NCBI GenBank assembly: GCA_958510825.1
Contig: OY294045.1
Location: 10,033,916 to 10,097,915 of the forward strand
Length of the DNA stretch: 64,000 nucleotides
Source: Brachypterus glaber
Lineage: Eukaryota > Arthropoda > Insecta > Coleoptera > Kateretidae
Direction: 5' to 3'
This document shows positions 46,875 to 58,488 of this stretch, one piece after another; positions within the stretch are counted from its first letter, which is position 1, and each line of letters opens with the position of its first letter. A program made the position numbers and the translations under genes. Under the pieces are notes generated by a model, which was not told where the DNA came from, made no database searches, and saw only the letters and a program-made list of their open reading frames with translations.

Positions 46875-47017
46875 GGCCGATTCAGGCTTAATCATCACTA
46901 ACTAAATTAAGCCATTCTGTCCTTTTCATTGGCCAGATGAGAAGCCCATCTCTTTTTGACCAATAAAAAGGACAGAATGGCTTATTTTAGTTAGTGATAA
47001 TTATTCCTGAATCGGCC
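46875..47017. mobile_element. 143-base hairpin MITE
   Basis: GGCCGATTCAGG...CCTGAATCGGCC, with ATCATCACTAACTAAA, AAGCCATTCTGTCC and TTGGCCAGATGAG in one arm and their complements in the other, folds almost completely. TTA lies next to both ends. GG-starting ends with a 3-base TTA site would fit PIF/Harbinger, but the single extra base makes this tentative. Confidence 0.8.
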
Positions 47018-47054
47018 ATTACTGTTTATCGATGACAGACATGTACAAAACAAA

Positions 47055-47135
47055 TTTTGTTTAATTTCGTTTATTTTGTTTAATTTTGTTTAATTTTGTT
47101 TAGTTATGTTTAATTTTGTTTAATTTAATTTAATT
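47055..47135 (+). repeat. TTTAATTTTG minisatellite
   Basis: About seven degenerate copies of a 10-base TTTAATTTTG unit. Neutral simple repeat. Confidence 0.8.
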
Positions 47136-48017
47136 TTTATCGTGTCAGTCTGAAAATATTGTATGAACCATGGCGAAAACTATTTCTTTTTTGGGTATCT
47201 ATTTTGGTTTCAAGCGGCTTTTTTTTTCCTGATAATTCAATGTACATTGCGGGAGTTCATTTCCGCAAAAAAAGGTTATTATTTTTAGGAGGATCAAAAT
47301 GGGTATAATATATATGTTTGTGGTTCATACTTGTATCACAGCACACTTGAGATAATTTTTGTTGAAAATTTAAATTTTCACATTCATGTTCTTCCTCACT
47401 GCCATCACTTTCGCTTTCACTCTTATTTTCACTTATTTTGAAGTACCATTTTTACTCTAATTTTCACTATTACTTCTGCTTTCACCACTTAACAGCTCAC
47501 TTCTACCACTCATGTATTCTTTTGAAACTTTACTGCATTCACTAAGGCCAGTCTTACTTTTGTTCTGCACTTCTGTGCTTCAAAATAAAATTATCTTTTT
47601 TTTTCCTGATTTTTTTGTCTTTTTAAAAGACCTGAGAAGAATTTATAATTCGTAGATCGCAAAGCCGCTTTCATGCACTCATTCTGCAAACTTTAGTAAA
47701 ACTTAACAAAAAAAAAAACAAAACAAATACTATTTTGAAATATTTTCTTGCATTTAGTGCGAAAAATGGACGCAGTATTAGCGCGCTAAATTTAGGCGTT
47801 ATAAGCAGTATATTTTTGACCTAAACTAGTTCATTATTACCACGATCTCAAATATAAACTATATATTTGTTCATTTTTAGTTCGTCCTAAATTTTATTAA
47901 ACAAACGCGTATATTATCGACCTAAAATAGTTTATTAATTTACCATCTAAAACTAGGAAGCACTTAGTATTAAAAATGGAACTTACAAGACCTTAAATGG
48001 ATATGAAATAAAAATTT
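47136..48017. other. gene-free stretch
   Basis: Contains a pyrimidine-biased, CACTT-repeat-like tract (47390-47530) that encodes nothing recognisable. Otherwise AT-rich. Confidence 0.45.
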
Positions 48018-48996
48018 TCTACGACTGCTTTAGAATGTAAGCAAATACATACACTTTTCAAAAACAGAATGAATCCATCTAGCTCTACACGGAAAAAAAA
48101 TTATAGCTAGGAGCGCTATAACACACATACCAAGCAAATTATAATCGCTTATTATATCAATACAAGGCTTTCTCTTACAATTATGGCAGTCAGTGTAAAA
48201 ATTTATATGAAATACTTTGTTTAGTGAATAATAAAATATAACAAATAGTATGGCATTTATAGCTTAAATAGATTTAATTATTGTCCGTGCTAATAATTTT
48301 TATAATATAATAAAATTTCTGTAAATTTATAATAGTGTCTGTAATAAATATAATCGTGTCTGTAATATATATAATCGTTTCCAATTTATTTTTAACATTA
48401 TTAGTTATTGTGTCCCTTAAAATCTATAGCTTAAATCACTATAATTTGCCACTGTTACCAAATATCTTATAATGTATAGCGCAGAGCCCACTAATTTCTT
48501 TCCGTGTAGATACGGTATGAATATTCCATATCAAGTGTTAGAATGAGCACAAGTAGTGCCATCTCTTGTTTATAAAAGTAAAGAAAACTGTAGCAAAATT
48601 AGCAAAAAATATATATATATTTTACCATGAAACATTAAATAATTTAATGCAATTTAAAGTTTTGCGTTAAAATTACATAAAGTTTATTAGTTTTTCTTAA
48701 TATTTGACCAGTTTTTTATCAATTTAGTTCACAACAATCTGAAATAACCTTCAATTTTTGCATATAATTTGTAAATATTTGCTAAAATTAAATAAAAATC
48801 TTTTTTAAGTACTGATTTGATAAAATGATTAAATAACATTAATTGCTTTATTTAAAAATATGTGTTTTGTTGCATTTACAATGTCGAGTCGTAGAAAACA
48901 TTGTTTTTAACATTGTCTGCAGTTTAAAGCCATACAGTGGTTCATATTTGCAGTCGAAGAAAAAGTATAGTCTATTCCATACTAGTTATAGAATAT
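48018..48996 (-). repeat. dispersed repeat R62, reverse copy with MITE-A inside
   Basis: Read on the minus strand it runs from TAGTATATTCTATAACTAGT (near 48990) to GCAGTCGTAGAAAATTTT (near 48018), matching 62699-63405. MITE-A copy 4 interrupts it. The GC-rich palindrome core is missing from this copy. Confidence 0.85.
48088..48506 (+). mobile_element. MITE-A copy 4 with empty site known
   Basis: CACGGAAAAAAAATTATAGC to TTTCTTTCCGTG, flanked by TA. The equivalent position in the R62 copy at 62699-63405 (near 63333, AGATACGGTATG / CTAGCTC on the opposite strand) has a single TA and no insert. Confidence 0.92.
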
Positions 48997-49718
48997 ACTA
49001 TTTCTATATATTTATGAGCGCTTTTGAACGCTCAAATATTTCTTTAATTTTTCTTGCTATATGAAAGCAAGTTTAGGATGCTATATAATAGACTCTTAAG
49101 CTTTCCTGGGTATGAAGTTTGCTTTTAGCGGTAAATAAAAATCACCGAAATGAGAATAGTCATCCTGGACTCCCCTTTTTGCAACTCTCGCGAACCAGAC
49201 TCGACCACGATTGCCAGCATTGGCCAGGAAGAAAATCTTTGCTTGTCCACAAAAGATGATCTTCCTGACTCTTCTATTTTAAGTTTTGCGAAGAATGTAA
49301 TTTAATTCTAAAGCATTTAAATCTATTAGATATACCCAGCATATGCTTTATTGATTATTTTCCTCTATTTAAAACAGATTTATTTATTTTATCATACGTA
49401 TTTGATCAAATATGAATTGGCATTATTAAAATGAACATTAAATCTTTTGATGTTGCGAGCTTTATAAACGGTCCATTAACTCTAACTATATTAAATTGAT
49501 GGCTTTTTCATATAAAAATTAATGCGTATGTGTATTTGTTTATTTTAATAATTAGTAATTTTTCGTGTCAATTATTTAGTTTTTTTGCACATTTTTGCTT
49601 TTTAAAATTTATTTTAATAAAAAATAAATGTTGTCAAAAACTGAAATAGTATTTGTTATATTTATTAAAGTTTAATGTGTTTCACAGTGTTTATAAGTAT
49701 ATCTAATCATATTTTTTA
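48997..49718. other. gene-free stretch
   Basis: A GC-richer patch at 49155-49260 (CTCGCGAACCAGACTCGACC) stands out but has no frame or structure I recognise. Confidence 0.4.
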
Positions 49719-49785
49719 ATGGGGTGCCCCAAGGGTCCGTGATTGGGCCGCTTACTTGATTTTTATTTAGTAAATGACTTTTTCG
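49719..49785 (+). pseudogene. short reverse-transcriptase scrap
   Basis: GGGGTGCCCCAAGGGTCCGT reads GVPQGSVIGPL, the conserved palm motif of non-LTR reverse transcriptases. After a shift the next residues resemble FLF-NDF. Only about 20 codons survive, with a frameshift and a stop. Confidence 0.6.
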
Positions 49786-49797
49786 TGCATATATTAA

Positions 49798-49851
49798 TTT
49801 TGTTCTTTTTTTCAGGTAATGATCATTCTTTTCTATATAATGTTGGTAAGT
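49798..49851 (+). promoter_or_regulatory. splice-like tandem acceptor/donor
   Basis: TTCTTTTTTTCAG abuts GTAATG at 49815/49816, and GTTG|GTAAGT follows at 49845/49846. It could be a 30-base microexon or a weak ratchet point. It lies just downstream of retroelement debris, which lowers confidence. Confidence 0.2.
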
Positions 49852-50763
49852 AAACTTTTCTGGTGTAAATTAACCTGGGATTGCCGTAATGGCTTGCGTA
49901 ATGGTAATTTACAAATTTTATTAGGTTTACGCACTATTAAAACGTGGGTGAACACTTTCTACAAATTTTACTTATATGGTTTAATGCTGAAGTGAAAGTA
50001 GTAGTTTATCATCTACTTACAGTGTAATGGTCATCTAATTAAGGTCATACTTTTGATTTATGTAATTAAATTAATTTAAATTATTAAGGGGTTCAGTAAA
50101 AGTCAAGCGGAGTCAATTTAATAAATATTTTACATGTTTAAATGGTCAAGATAGCATTGAGTAGCAGCAGTAGCAGTAAGCAGTAATGTCTGCAAATTAC
50201 AGAAAAAAAATACACGTTTTTACCAGCGCACAGTGGGCTGAGAAAAAAAAGATGGACAAAAATCTAAATTTTTGCATACGAGTATTTTTGATACCGCTGA
50301 TTTTGAATATGATAGTTAAAAAGCTAAAAAAAACTTTTCCGCGCCACTAGGGTGGTTCATTTTTTTAATTTTCTTTCGATTTTGCTCAAATTTTGTATAC
50401 GGACTTTTTTAGGGATATTAACTTAGACCACTGGTTAAAACACCAAAAATCAAAATGGCGGAGCCAATATGGCGTATCGGTTTTTAGAATGTTGTCATAA
50501 TTAGGCGAAATTAAGGATAAAGTAGTCCAAGGTCATCGATTTTAAGGAAATTTCTAAACTTAAAATATGGATTTTGATAGTGATTTTCTAAATTAAAATA
50601 AAGATAAGGTGGTTTTAAGTGGTGCTTCCTATAGAGAGCACCCATTACAAAAAAATGGTATATTTTTGTAATTTCAAAAAGTTTTGCGCCTTAAAGGGTT
50701 AAAGAGTATACGTTACAAAGGGTCTAAGTACATAGGGATTAACATAGAACATATACCTTTTGT
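49852..50763. other. gene-free stretch
   Basis: Contains (AGTAGC)n-like simple sequence near 50160 and CAAAATGGCGGAGCCAATATGG near 50453. No supported gene. Confidence 0.45.
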
Positions 50764-50907
50764 AAGGGCATATCCACAGTCTCGCATAAGAACGTAATAC
50801 ATAAGAATGCGATGCCGTGATTGGCTTGATGTGCCCCATGTATCTTGTAAGCCAATCACTGCATCGCGTTGTTATGTTTTATGTTCTTATGCAAGCTTCT
50901 GAATATA
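50764..50907. mobile_element. 144-base hairpin MITE
   Basis: GCATAAGAACGTAATACATAAG and its near-complement CTTATGTTTT...CTTATGC pair, as do GATTGGCTTGATGT / AAGCCAATCAC; ATGTGCCCC is the tip. An outer TATACTCTTT pair (50701 and 50918) may mark a larger element. Confidence 0.7.
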
Positions 50908-51406
50908 CCTTAACTTATACTCTTTGGTTGTTTAATTAAATCCATTTTCTTACTTTGGTAAAATTTATTATTCTTTGTAATGATCCAGGAAGTCTTACTT
51001 TTATACTTTATCGAATTAAGAGTAATGTAAAATGTTAATTTTATAGTCATTTTATTACTTACATTTGTTATACTGCAACATAATGTGTTTTATATTATAA
51101 CCTTTAATTTTAAACTATCATAAATTATAGTATTCTTACCGCAACGTGATGCCTTCTTTTAATACTCATTATTTAGAAACAAATATGTTTAAAATACCAC
51201 GCATTTAGTTTTTAAATTAATGGTGCATCCATTTCTTTTTTATTTAAAAATTAAAACAAGAATACAGGGAACACCCTCAACGACTCATTCAAAAAGGCAT
51301 CTTTTAAACGGGTAAAATTTCGGCTGTTTAATAAACGTTGAAATCTATAGCTATGCCTAATCCTTACTTACACGTATGGTATAACTTTATAAGAATATTA
51401 ATTATA

Positions 51407-51859
51407 CAGTGCGTGCATTAAGTCTGGAATCACCCGATTAACTTTTTAGTTACAAGTAAAACACAAAAACCCTCGGATAGGTCGATTTTTATTTTTAATT
51501 TTGCAAATTATAGTGTAATAAAAGTTATTAAAATTTGCACCCCCTTGCACCCTCACCCCCAAACTTTTTTTTTTTAAATAGCAACCTACCCCTTGTGACA
51601 CTTCGTTGGAAAGGTAATTTAATAAGCTTTCCAACGGTGTATAATAAAGCGTAATTTGGTAATGTATCACCCCTTGTGATAGGTTGCTATTTGAAAAAAA
51701 AGTTGGGGGGTGAGGGTGCAAGGGGGTGCCAATTTTGATAACTTTTTTTAGACCAAAATTTGCAGAATTAAAAATATAAATCGACCTGTCTGAGGATTTT
51801 TGTATTTTACTTGTAACTAAAAACTTATTCGGGTGATTCCAGACTTAATGCACGCACTG
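51407..51859. mobile_element. CAGTGCGTGC-ended foldback with TA duplication
   Basis: CAGTGCGTGCATTAAGTCTG and CAGACTTAATGCACGCACTG are exact inverted ends with TA on each side. The arms continue through GGAATCACCCG, GTTACAAGTAAAA, and CACCCCCAAACTTTTTTTT / AAAAAAAAGTTGGGGGGTG. The tip is near 51620 (GGAAAG...CTTTCC). The 91-codon frame across it (51446-51721) is arm sequence. Confidence 0.9.
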
Positions 51860-52207
51860 TAGAAAAAGCAATTTAATTTCATGGGTATAATAATAATAAT
51901 TATTTTAATTAGAGGTCAATATCATTTCAAAACCTGATAGCATAGTATTAATGACTAATAAAATTATATAACGAATTGTTTTTAATTGTATTTCATTCAT
52001 TAAACTTTACTTAATAGCAGATTTTCTGAAACACTGGTGTTACTTTATTTTATATTATTTATTAAAACTGTTTTTTGAATTTAATTAATTTATTTAAAAC
52101 AAAAGTTAACTACTCAATAACTTTTTGGTACAAGAATATGTAAGTAGCATAAAATAGAGGAATTTTATTTATTGGATAAAACCTGTATATTTAACCTCTT
52201 GAGGGAC

Positions 52208-52208
<1 letters not shown>

Positions 52209-52296
<88 letters not shown>

Positions 52297-52297
52297 T
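52209..52297 (+). repeat. (TAA)n microsatellite
   Basis: About 29 nearly pure TAA units. Likely polymorphic. Shorter ATA/AAT runs lie nearby (51889, 52629). Confidence 0.95.
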
Positions 52298-52422
52298 TAA
52301 TAATAGGCACATATGTGTACAGTTAAAAAACAAATCCACAAAATACGCAAAATGAAATTTACCAATTTAAATTAAGACAGTTTTTGTATTTCAGCATAAT
52401 TTAATAAAATATATAAGTAAAC

Positions 52423-52449
52423 ACCTAGCGCTTGCAGTCATCATCAGGG
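52423..52449 (-). other. CTGATGATGA...GCGCTAGG retroelement-tail motif
   Basis: On the minus strand CTGATGATGACTGCAAGCGC is followed by TAGGTGTTTAC and, further on, GCTGAAATACAAA. A parallel arrangement occurs at 60373-60421. CTGATGA is a hammerhead-type box, but the GAAA box is degenerate here. Confidence 0.35.
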
Positions 52450-52752
52450 CTGGGCTCTGAAAAAAGTAAAAAAAGGGGGTTTTAGAAAAGGTTATGAGAA
52501 GAAGTGGGGTATATTATAAAATAGACTGGTTACTTACTTTGTCAAATTCACCAAATTCATTAGTGCTCATTGGGCATAACTGTTGCCATTTGCTTTCAAT
52601 CACATGCGACATCCAATGTGTATATCTAATAATAATAATAATATATTTATTGGAAATTTTCCAAAGGGCTAACGACCGAGGTCTTGCTGCCCAATGTGTA
52701 TATATTTAAATATTTTTATCAATTGTTTCGAGGTCTGTTAGTGGTGTATTCT

Positions 52753-54001
52753 TTATTTATTTATTTATTTATTCATATGCTTTACAATAAAACAATTGTT
52801 TGCAATATATATAGAACAATAAAACATAAATACATAAAAATTAAATATAAAATTAACAATATAGTAAATAATAACAATAATATAATAAATATAATATTTA
52901 ATATAAAAGATTAAAGGGAGAAATCGCTAATTTCTAGTTTTTTCTCTAAAAATTCCTCAATTGAATAAAATGGATTGACAGTGAAAAATGTTTTTAACTT
53001 TTTTTTAAATTTTGATTTATTTAAGGCTTTAATATATGGCGGTAATTTGTTATATAAAAGGGGACCATAATAATTATTGCAGTTTCTGCTAGACTCAAGT
53101 CGGAGAAATTGTAATCTTAGTTTCTGCATGTTCCGCGTATTGTTATCCTCATATGTTGAATAAGTGGCAAGTCTACATCTAGTCATACATATAGATTCAT
53201 ATATAAGTAAACTCGGAAAAGTTAGAAGTTCTAAAGATTTAAATTTATCTCTTACACCATCTCTATATTTACTTCCAGACATTATTCTTACCACTCTTCT
53301 TTGAAGACCAAAAACACGCGAAGCATGAGAGCTAAAACCCCATATTGTTAAACCATACCGAATATGAGAGAGAAATAATGAATGGTAAGCGTTGATTAAT
53401 ATATTAAATGGTATGATGTCTAATAGGTTTCTTATTAAAAATATTGATGAATTTAATTTTTTTGCTAAAGCATCAACATGCGGCATCCAGGTTAACTTCT
53501 GATCCAGATATAAACCCAAAAATTTTGGATTATCTTTAGTTTGAGTTAAAATATTTCTGTGAGTAAAGTTAATAGAAGATGTTTTATTTTTGTTTAAACT
53601 TAGAGAATTTGCACTAAACCATTTACACAGATTATCCTCACTTTTGTTAACATTTAATTTAATTGTTTCTATTTTTTGGCCAGAAGCTACTAATGTTGTG
53701 TCATCTGCGAACATAATAAGTTCATCATCAGGTACAGCTTGCTTAATGTCATTAATAAATAATAAAAATAGTACTGGCCCAAGGACGCTTCCCTGTGGTA
53801 CCCCAGAAACAACATTGCCTTCTTTAGATATTTGACCATTTATTATAGTATATTGGCGCCTATTCATTAAATAAGATCTCATTAATTCTATACTAAGATC
53901 ATCAAAATTATAATATTTTTTCATTTTGTTCAAAAGAACTTCATGAGGAACACAATCAAATGCTTTTTGAAGATCGTATAATTTTGCACAAACAATATCT
54001 A
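52753..54001 (-). mobile_element. 5'-truncated non-LTR (LINE) retrotransposon
   Basis: Minus-strand element: reverse-transcriptase coding part (54001 to 52911), a short AT-rich 3' region, and a tail of AATA repeats ending near 52753. TATTCT occurs on both sides (52747-52752 and 54002-54007) and may be the target duplication. 5' truncation and a short-repeat tail are the normal outcome of target-primed reverse transcription. Confidence 0.85.
52911..54001 (-). pseudogene. non-LTR reverse transcriptase, C-terminal two thirds
   Basis: The frame is uninterrupted from 54005 (just below an in-frame TAG) to the TAA at 52911. An internal ATG gives 340 residues, but coding signal extends about 22 codons further upstream. 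Motif A (YDLQKAFDCVPH, with the first catalytic Asp) lies before that Met. GVPQGSVLGP is at residues 44-53, the catalytic FADD at 75-78 and the thumb-entry FLGLYLD about residue 138. WFSANSLSLN separates them. The C-terminal part (NYYGPLLYNKLP) matches the 34 kb remnant. The layout resembles Jockey/CR1-type elements; the clade is not fixed. N-terminal palm, endonuclease and ORF1 are missing, so it cannot move on its own. Confidence 0.9.
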
Positions 54002-54008
54002 TATTCTA

Positions 54009-54268
54009 AAGGAATCGCACTGTAAATTTTTGTCAGACAAAATTATATTATGTTCACATGTCTAAAAACTTTGTTAATAATGTAAAACTTAATTCTTATC
54101 AAAGTAAAGCATCTACGTCGAAAATTTAGGAAAAGTTTTAAAAGTAGTCTGTATTATACAAGTTATAAACGAAAGTGTTAATTTTATTAATTTTAAAATT
54201 TGTGGGAAGAAATAAAACTTTGCGAGTGAATAAATGTTATTAACAATCAGAAATTTAATTTGTATATA
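54009..54268. other. flanking AT-rich DNA
   Basis: Nothing recognisable between the LINE and the next foldback. Confidence 0.4.
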
Positions 54269-54997
54269 CAGGGTGATCCATAACTGGCATGCCAAAATTT
54301 AAGAGGTGATTCTAGATCCAAAAATAAAAAAAAGTTCCTATAAAGGTTGGTCCGGAAATGAGCCCTAAGGGATCTAGGGCCCTTTAAAATTGTAATAAAA
54401 ATAAGGTTTTTAATTAATAACTCGGGTACCGTTTAAGCTAGAGCGGCGAGCTTTTGCATGTAAACTAGTATTAATAAGGTCAATAAGTTTATGTTAATTT
54501 ATTTTTTTAATTTATCCAGAGGCGTGCCCAGACGGACAAAATATATGAGGCTTAAAACATTTTTGCCCCAAACTTTTCTATGTGTATGTTTTTTGGATTT
54601 GTTGTAAAAAATATAGATTTCTAGAGTAAAAATACATATAAAATATCATATAGTGTAACACTGTAGGAGCAACCGTTATCAAAAAAAATGCAATTAAGAG
54701 GAAGTAACATTTTGTGCCACCAAAAACGTTACTTTTTAAAAGGCTATTACTCCTTTAATATTAAATTTAGGTGTTTTGGTGTATAATACTTTTTTGCTCA
54801 GTTTTAAATGAAGAATCACCCTGCAGCATTAAAATTTTATTGGTGTTTTTTTTTGTTCCCCATTCAATACGTCATCTTCGAAGGGCCGTAGCTCCCTTAG
54901 GGCTCATTTCCGGACCAACCTTTATAGAAACTTTTTTCATATTTTTGGATGTAGAATCACCTCTTAAATTTCGGTACGCGAGTTCTGGAACAGGCTG
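54269..54997. mobile_element. CAGGGTG-type foldback with decayed right end
   Basis: CAGGGTGATCCATAACTGG starts the left arm, preceded by TA. The right end has CAGGCTG followed by TA, with most of the last 20 bases diverged. The arms share TAAGAGGTGATTCTA / TAGAATCACCTCTTA, GGTTGGTCCGGAAATGAGCC and CTAGGGCCC / GGGCCGTAGC. Internal similarity to 21966-23145 indicates one family. Confidence 0.75.
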
Positions 54998-55154
54998 TAT
55001 TAACTTTTCTTAATGCAAACTAGAATTTGAGGTTGAGATAAAAAACAAATGTTTGTTCTAGATGAAACCGAGACTATAATTAAAAATGTATTTAGCAAAT
55101 TGTAGTCGTGAGTCCAACGAAAATGAATTATATCTTTCCTACGATCCTTTATTA

Positions 55155-55592
55155 AAATGACATTTAGCACACTCTTTTGTTCTTTAGAAAACGCCTCATA
55201 TCGCACTAGTTTGATATTTTTATATCACACTCGTGTGATATTTATGTATGGAGGTTTGCCTAATTTTATTTAGATATTTACCTCGTAGATTCTACGAATT
55301 TTATTCACCTTGTTTTATAAACCATTTTCCACTTTTCACCACAGCCTTTTATATATTTTAAGTGTTTTAATCCAAATATATCTGTTTTCCATGTCAAGAA
55401 TAGAAACTATAGTTATAACGTTACTATTTTGCCCATTACTGTCTAGTCTAGACAGTCTAGATCTTATAAAAATTACTTATTTTTTTATTTAGTTACATTA
55501 CATAAAAAACATCAAAATACACAGTATTTATTATGAAATGTAAAACAGTACAATTTTACTGCCTTATATGGAAGCATAACCATCTAATTTAA
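55155..55592 (+). repeat. dispersed repeat R38, copy 2
   Basis: Matches 38884-39345 from AAATGACATTTAGCACACTC to GCCTTATATGGAAGCATAACC, including the CACTAGTTTGATA / CACTCGTGTGATA palindrome. Confidence 0.85.
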
Positions 55593-55602
55593 TAATTAAA
55601 CT

Positions 55603-55709
55603 TATTTTGGAGTGTTACGCCCATGTTAATGGTATAGGAAAATAGCGTTACAGGGGGGTGGGGGTCCAAAATGATCAATTTACATTACGTAATACTTGAA
55701 CGTTCCCTA
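55603..55709. repeat. uninterrupted copy of the 18.0 kb target repeat
   Basis: TTTTGGAGTGTTACGCCC, GTTAATGGTA-TA-GGAAAATAGCG and TTACGTAATACTTGAACG form a continuous repeat. A single TA at 55635-55636 marks where the 2.3 kb foldback sits in the other copy. Confidence 0.88.
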
Positions 55710-56764
55710 ATATCCTATATCTATTACTTTTTCTGGGTTAATGTGAAATGAAAAGTATATTATTTTTAAATACATTTTTACCCTACACATAGGCAAAATT
55801 TCAGAAAATAAAGTGACAATATAAATAAATTAAGAAGTACATATGGATGAAGGACACTTCAGTTCTTTTTTATTCACATTTTATATAACAGTGAACATAA
55901 AACAAACAAAATAAAAAAAAGAATTAAATACCAATGGTGGCGATATAAATAAAAAATATGTATTAACAAATAACATTCAGTATTAAAAATACAACGAAAT
56001 TTTCTGAGTGTATAAGTTGTCCTTTACCAATATTGTGAGAAGAGTTTTACATCGATTGGATCAAGCCTAAACTAACATTTGCTTAAATTATTGTGTGTTT
56101 TATTTATTATAATTAAATATTTACATTGATCAATTTAACAAATATTTTTAATCTGATCATTAATAAGTCATCAATAAACCTAATGCTCCGATAAAAAGTA
56201 TATTTGTTGTACCGTAATTAATACGTTCACTGCCAACGGCTAGTTTTGACAGCGGAGCAATGGGTATGGGCAAGGGAAAAATAGAAAGAATTGATTAATG
56301 TTGTTAGGGGCGCCAGTTACTTTAGCTTTTACTCCTTTAGGTAAGTAACAACCTAGTGTAAATACTTAAGCTTTTCAGTTTGAGAAAATATAACCCCTAA
56401 ATAAAATAAGATAATTCATTTGAGAAATTTATTATAAATAAACTTAATGAAAGCACATCAAGTAATGTATTAATATATATAAAAAATATGTGTAATTATA
56501 TTAAGATATAATTAAAGAAATCTTAATAAAAATTACTAAATTCAGAAATTATTCGACTTAAATGTATAAAGAAAACATGAAGTTCAGCAAGCACCAAGAA
56601 ATGTATGTAAACAGCAATCATTTCTTGCAGTGTATAAAAGTCATGCTTAAATTAGAAATCATTTAATCAAAAGTATGATATTTAATAATTAATAAATGAG
56701 ATTAAATATTCATTTTCACTAACTTTAAATAAAAATACATGAAGGATTACTTCGATGATTACAG
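55710..56764. other. gene-free stretch
   Basis: AT-rich. TTAATACGTTCACTGCCAACGG at 56218 and a donor-like TTTAG|GTAAGTAAC at 56340 are the only motifs. No supported gene. Confidence 0.4.
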
Positions 56765-57425
56765 AAAATAAACACTCGTCAAAATGACACCACCATTGTA
56801 TTCGAGTTGCTTCAAGAAGGAGCGAAAATCGACCTTATTCACTAGTATGAACCCTTCAGGTAAATAAAATCCTATTTCTGAACTATTAGCGACATCTATG
56901 CAAGTCATTATCAACTACAGTTTTACCGTATAGGATTCCTAATAAAGGTAACGAAAACTACACCAAAAATAATAACAAAAAGACTATTTCCTAATAAATC
57001 CGTATTAGTGATATCTAACCTCAAAATATTACTCTAAGAAACAAATATAAACAATACTTATTGTTTATCAGCAAAACTAATAAAAATACGAACAGAATAC
57101 TAAATGTCCTGTGAACTAAGTATAAACAAAATACTGAATCTAAGTGAGCAGTTCCAGTAAACTATTTTCAACAAATTCTGGTTTATCCCGAAGGAATAAG
57201 CATACACAACTTTCCAGGAGAAACAAGCTACAGATGAAAGCCAGTGAAATCCAACCCTCAATAGACTCTGAAACATATAAAAACCAGGTAAGTCCATAGA
57301 CAAATGCACTATAGAGAAATAAGTCATATGATTCTTTATTATTAAAAATCATATTCTAATTATGTTTTCTTTATGTTATTTTCAGGTAGAACTATGGAAT
57401 AGAGACTCATATGGTTAGAATTCAG
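56765..57425 (+). pseudogene. cluster of exon-like segments, unknown gene
   Basis: Three plus-strand segments have canonical borders: 56765-56859 (after GATTACAG, before GTAAATAA), 57218-57287 (after AACTTTCCAG, before GTAAGTCC) and 57386 to a TAG at 57416-57418 (after TTATTTTCAG). Their phases fit one another. The joint frame encodes a charged peptide and has one in-frame TAG inside the first segment (after KIDLIH), so it would be a pseudogene or a wrong model. On the opposite strand, 57352-57140 encodes a hydrophobic 70-residue frame that loosely resembles a transporter membrane pair ending in RDKPEF. Both cannot be right. I recognise no gene. Confidence 0.25.
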
Positions 57426-57579
57426 TTCCTGCTACAAAATAGTCCCAGATACAAAATAGTTCTGTACGTACGTAACTATTTATATACAAAATAAACATAA
57501 ATTATAACGTAAGTAAACGAATAGTTTAATTAACCCTTGCTATATTACAAAGTGACGATTTATATCGTTACATTGTGTC

Positions 57580-58375
57580 ACAATGGAGATTTCTCCATTT
57601 AGAATAGACAGGGACAAAAGTTCTACCCAAAAAGGATAGAAGTAATATCACCAACTTAAAGAAAAAAAAATCTCCTAGGTTTTATGTTGGCTGCACTGTC
57701 AGTAGCGCCATTTTCTTTAGCCACTGTCATTGTATGAGCTGCGTTTGATATTGTTTTGATTTCAGTTTTTTGTGTGTTTTACTAAATATTGTGTTCTTAT
57801 TGACTATTATAGTACTTTTACGAGTTTTGATATTTAAATATTGTTTACCCAAAAGTTCTTTCTTTATACCTTAGATTTAAAGCCTAGTCGAAATTCGTTT
57901 GGATTTTTGCGACCCTCGTAAAAACATCTTGGCATTTTGGTAGCTATAACAGAAATAACGCTCGTCATAAAATTAATTTAATGAAATGTAGAAACTGGTA
58001 ACGATATTAAAATATATAATAATAATATATAGTTAATAATAAATATGATAAACATTAAATAAATTCATATTTACCTTTTCATATTTGAGGTTATGTTTTG
58101 TAAATAAATAAACAGATTAAGCAACCAACCTAAGAACAATTAATAGGATTTATATTTCATTATTTTACTATTAAATCATCAGTTTTATTTCTTAGCAAAA
58201 AATATTCATTTCTTTAGCTTTATTTACAAAAATCAACGGTAATTGTTGATAAACTGAAAAAAATGCAATATTTTTTTAACTTATTTAAGTTGGTAGTTGC
58301 GTGCCGTGCACAAATGAGACAGAGATAGGGTAGACGTCTTCTGTTTCATAATTCTAGTTGTACAGAGCTCTATTA
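57580..58375 (+). repeat. repeat shared with 43490-43903, longer version
   Basis: Starts CAATGGAGATTTCTCC and ends AATGAGACAGAGATAGGGTA...AGAGCTC. The middle (about 57650-58300) is different DNA from that at 43.6 kb, so one version has lost or gained internal sequence. Confidence 0.65.
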
Positions 58376-58488
58376 AAAATTATAACAAAATAGGGGACAA
58401 GTACAGTTTAATAAACATAAATAAACTCAGTTTTTTAACTGTATATTGGTGGTAAATAAATTAATCCTAATATATTTTTATTATTCCA

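Noticed and set aside
52209..52297. TAA array as a replication origin or AT-rich regulatory site
   Set aside because: A pure trinucleotide run is adequately explained as a microsatellite.
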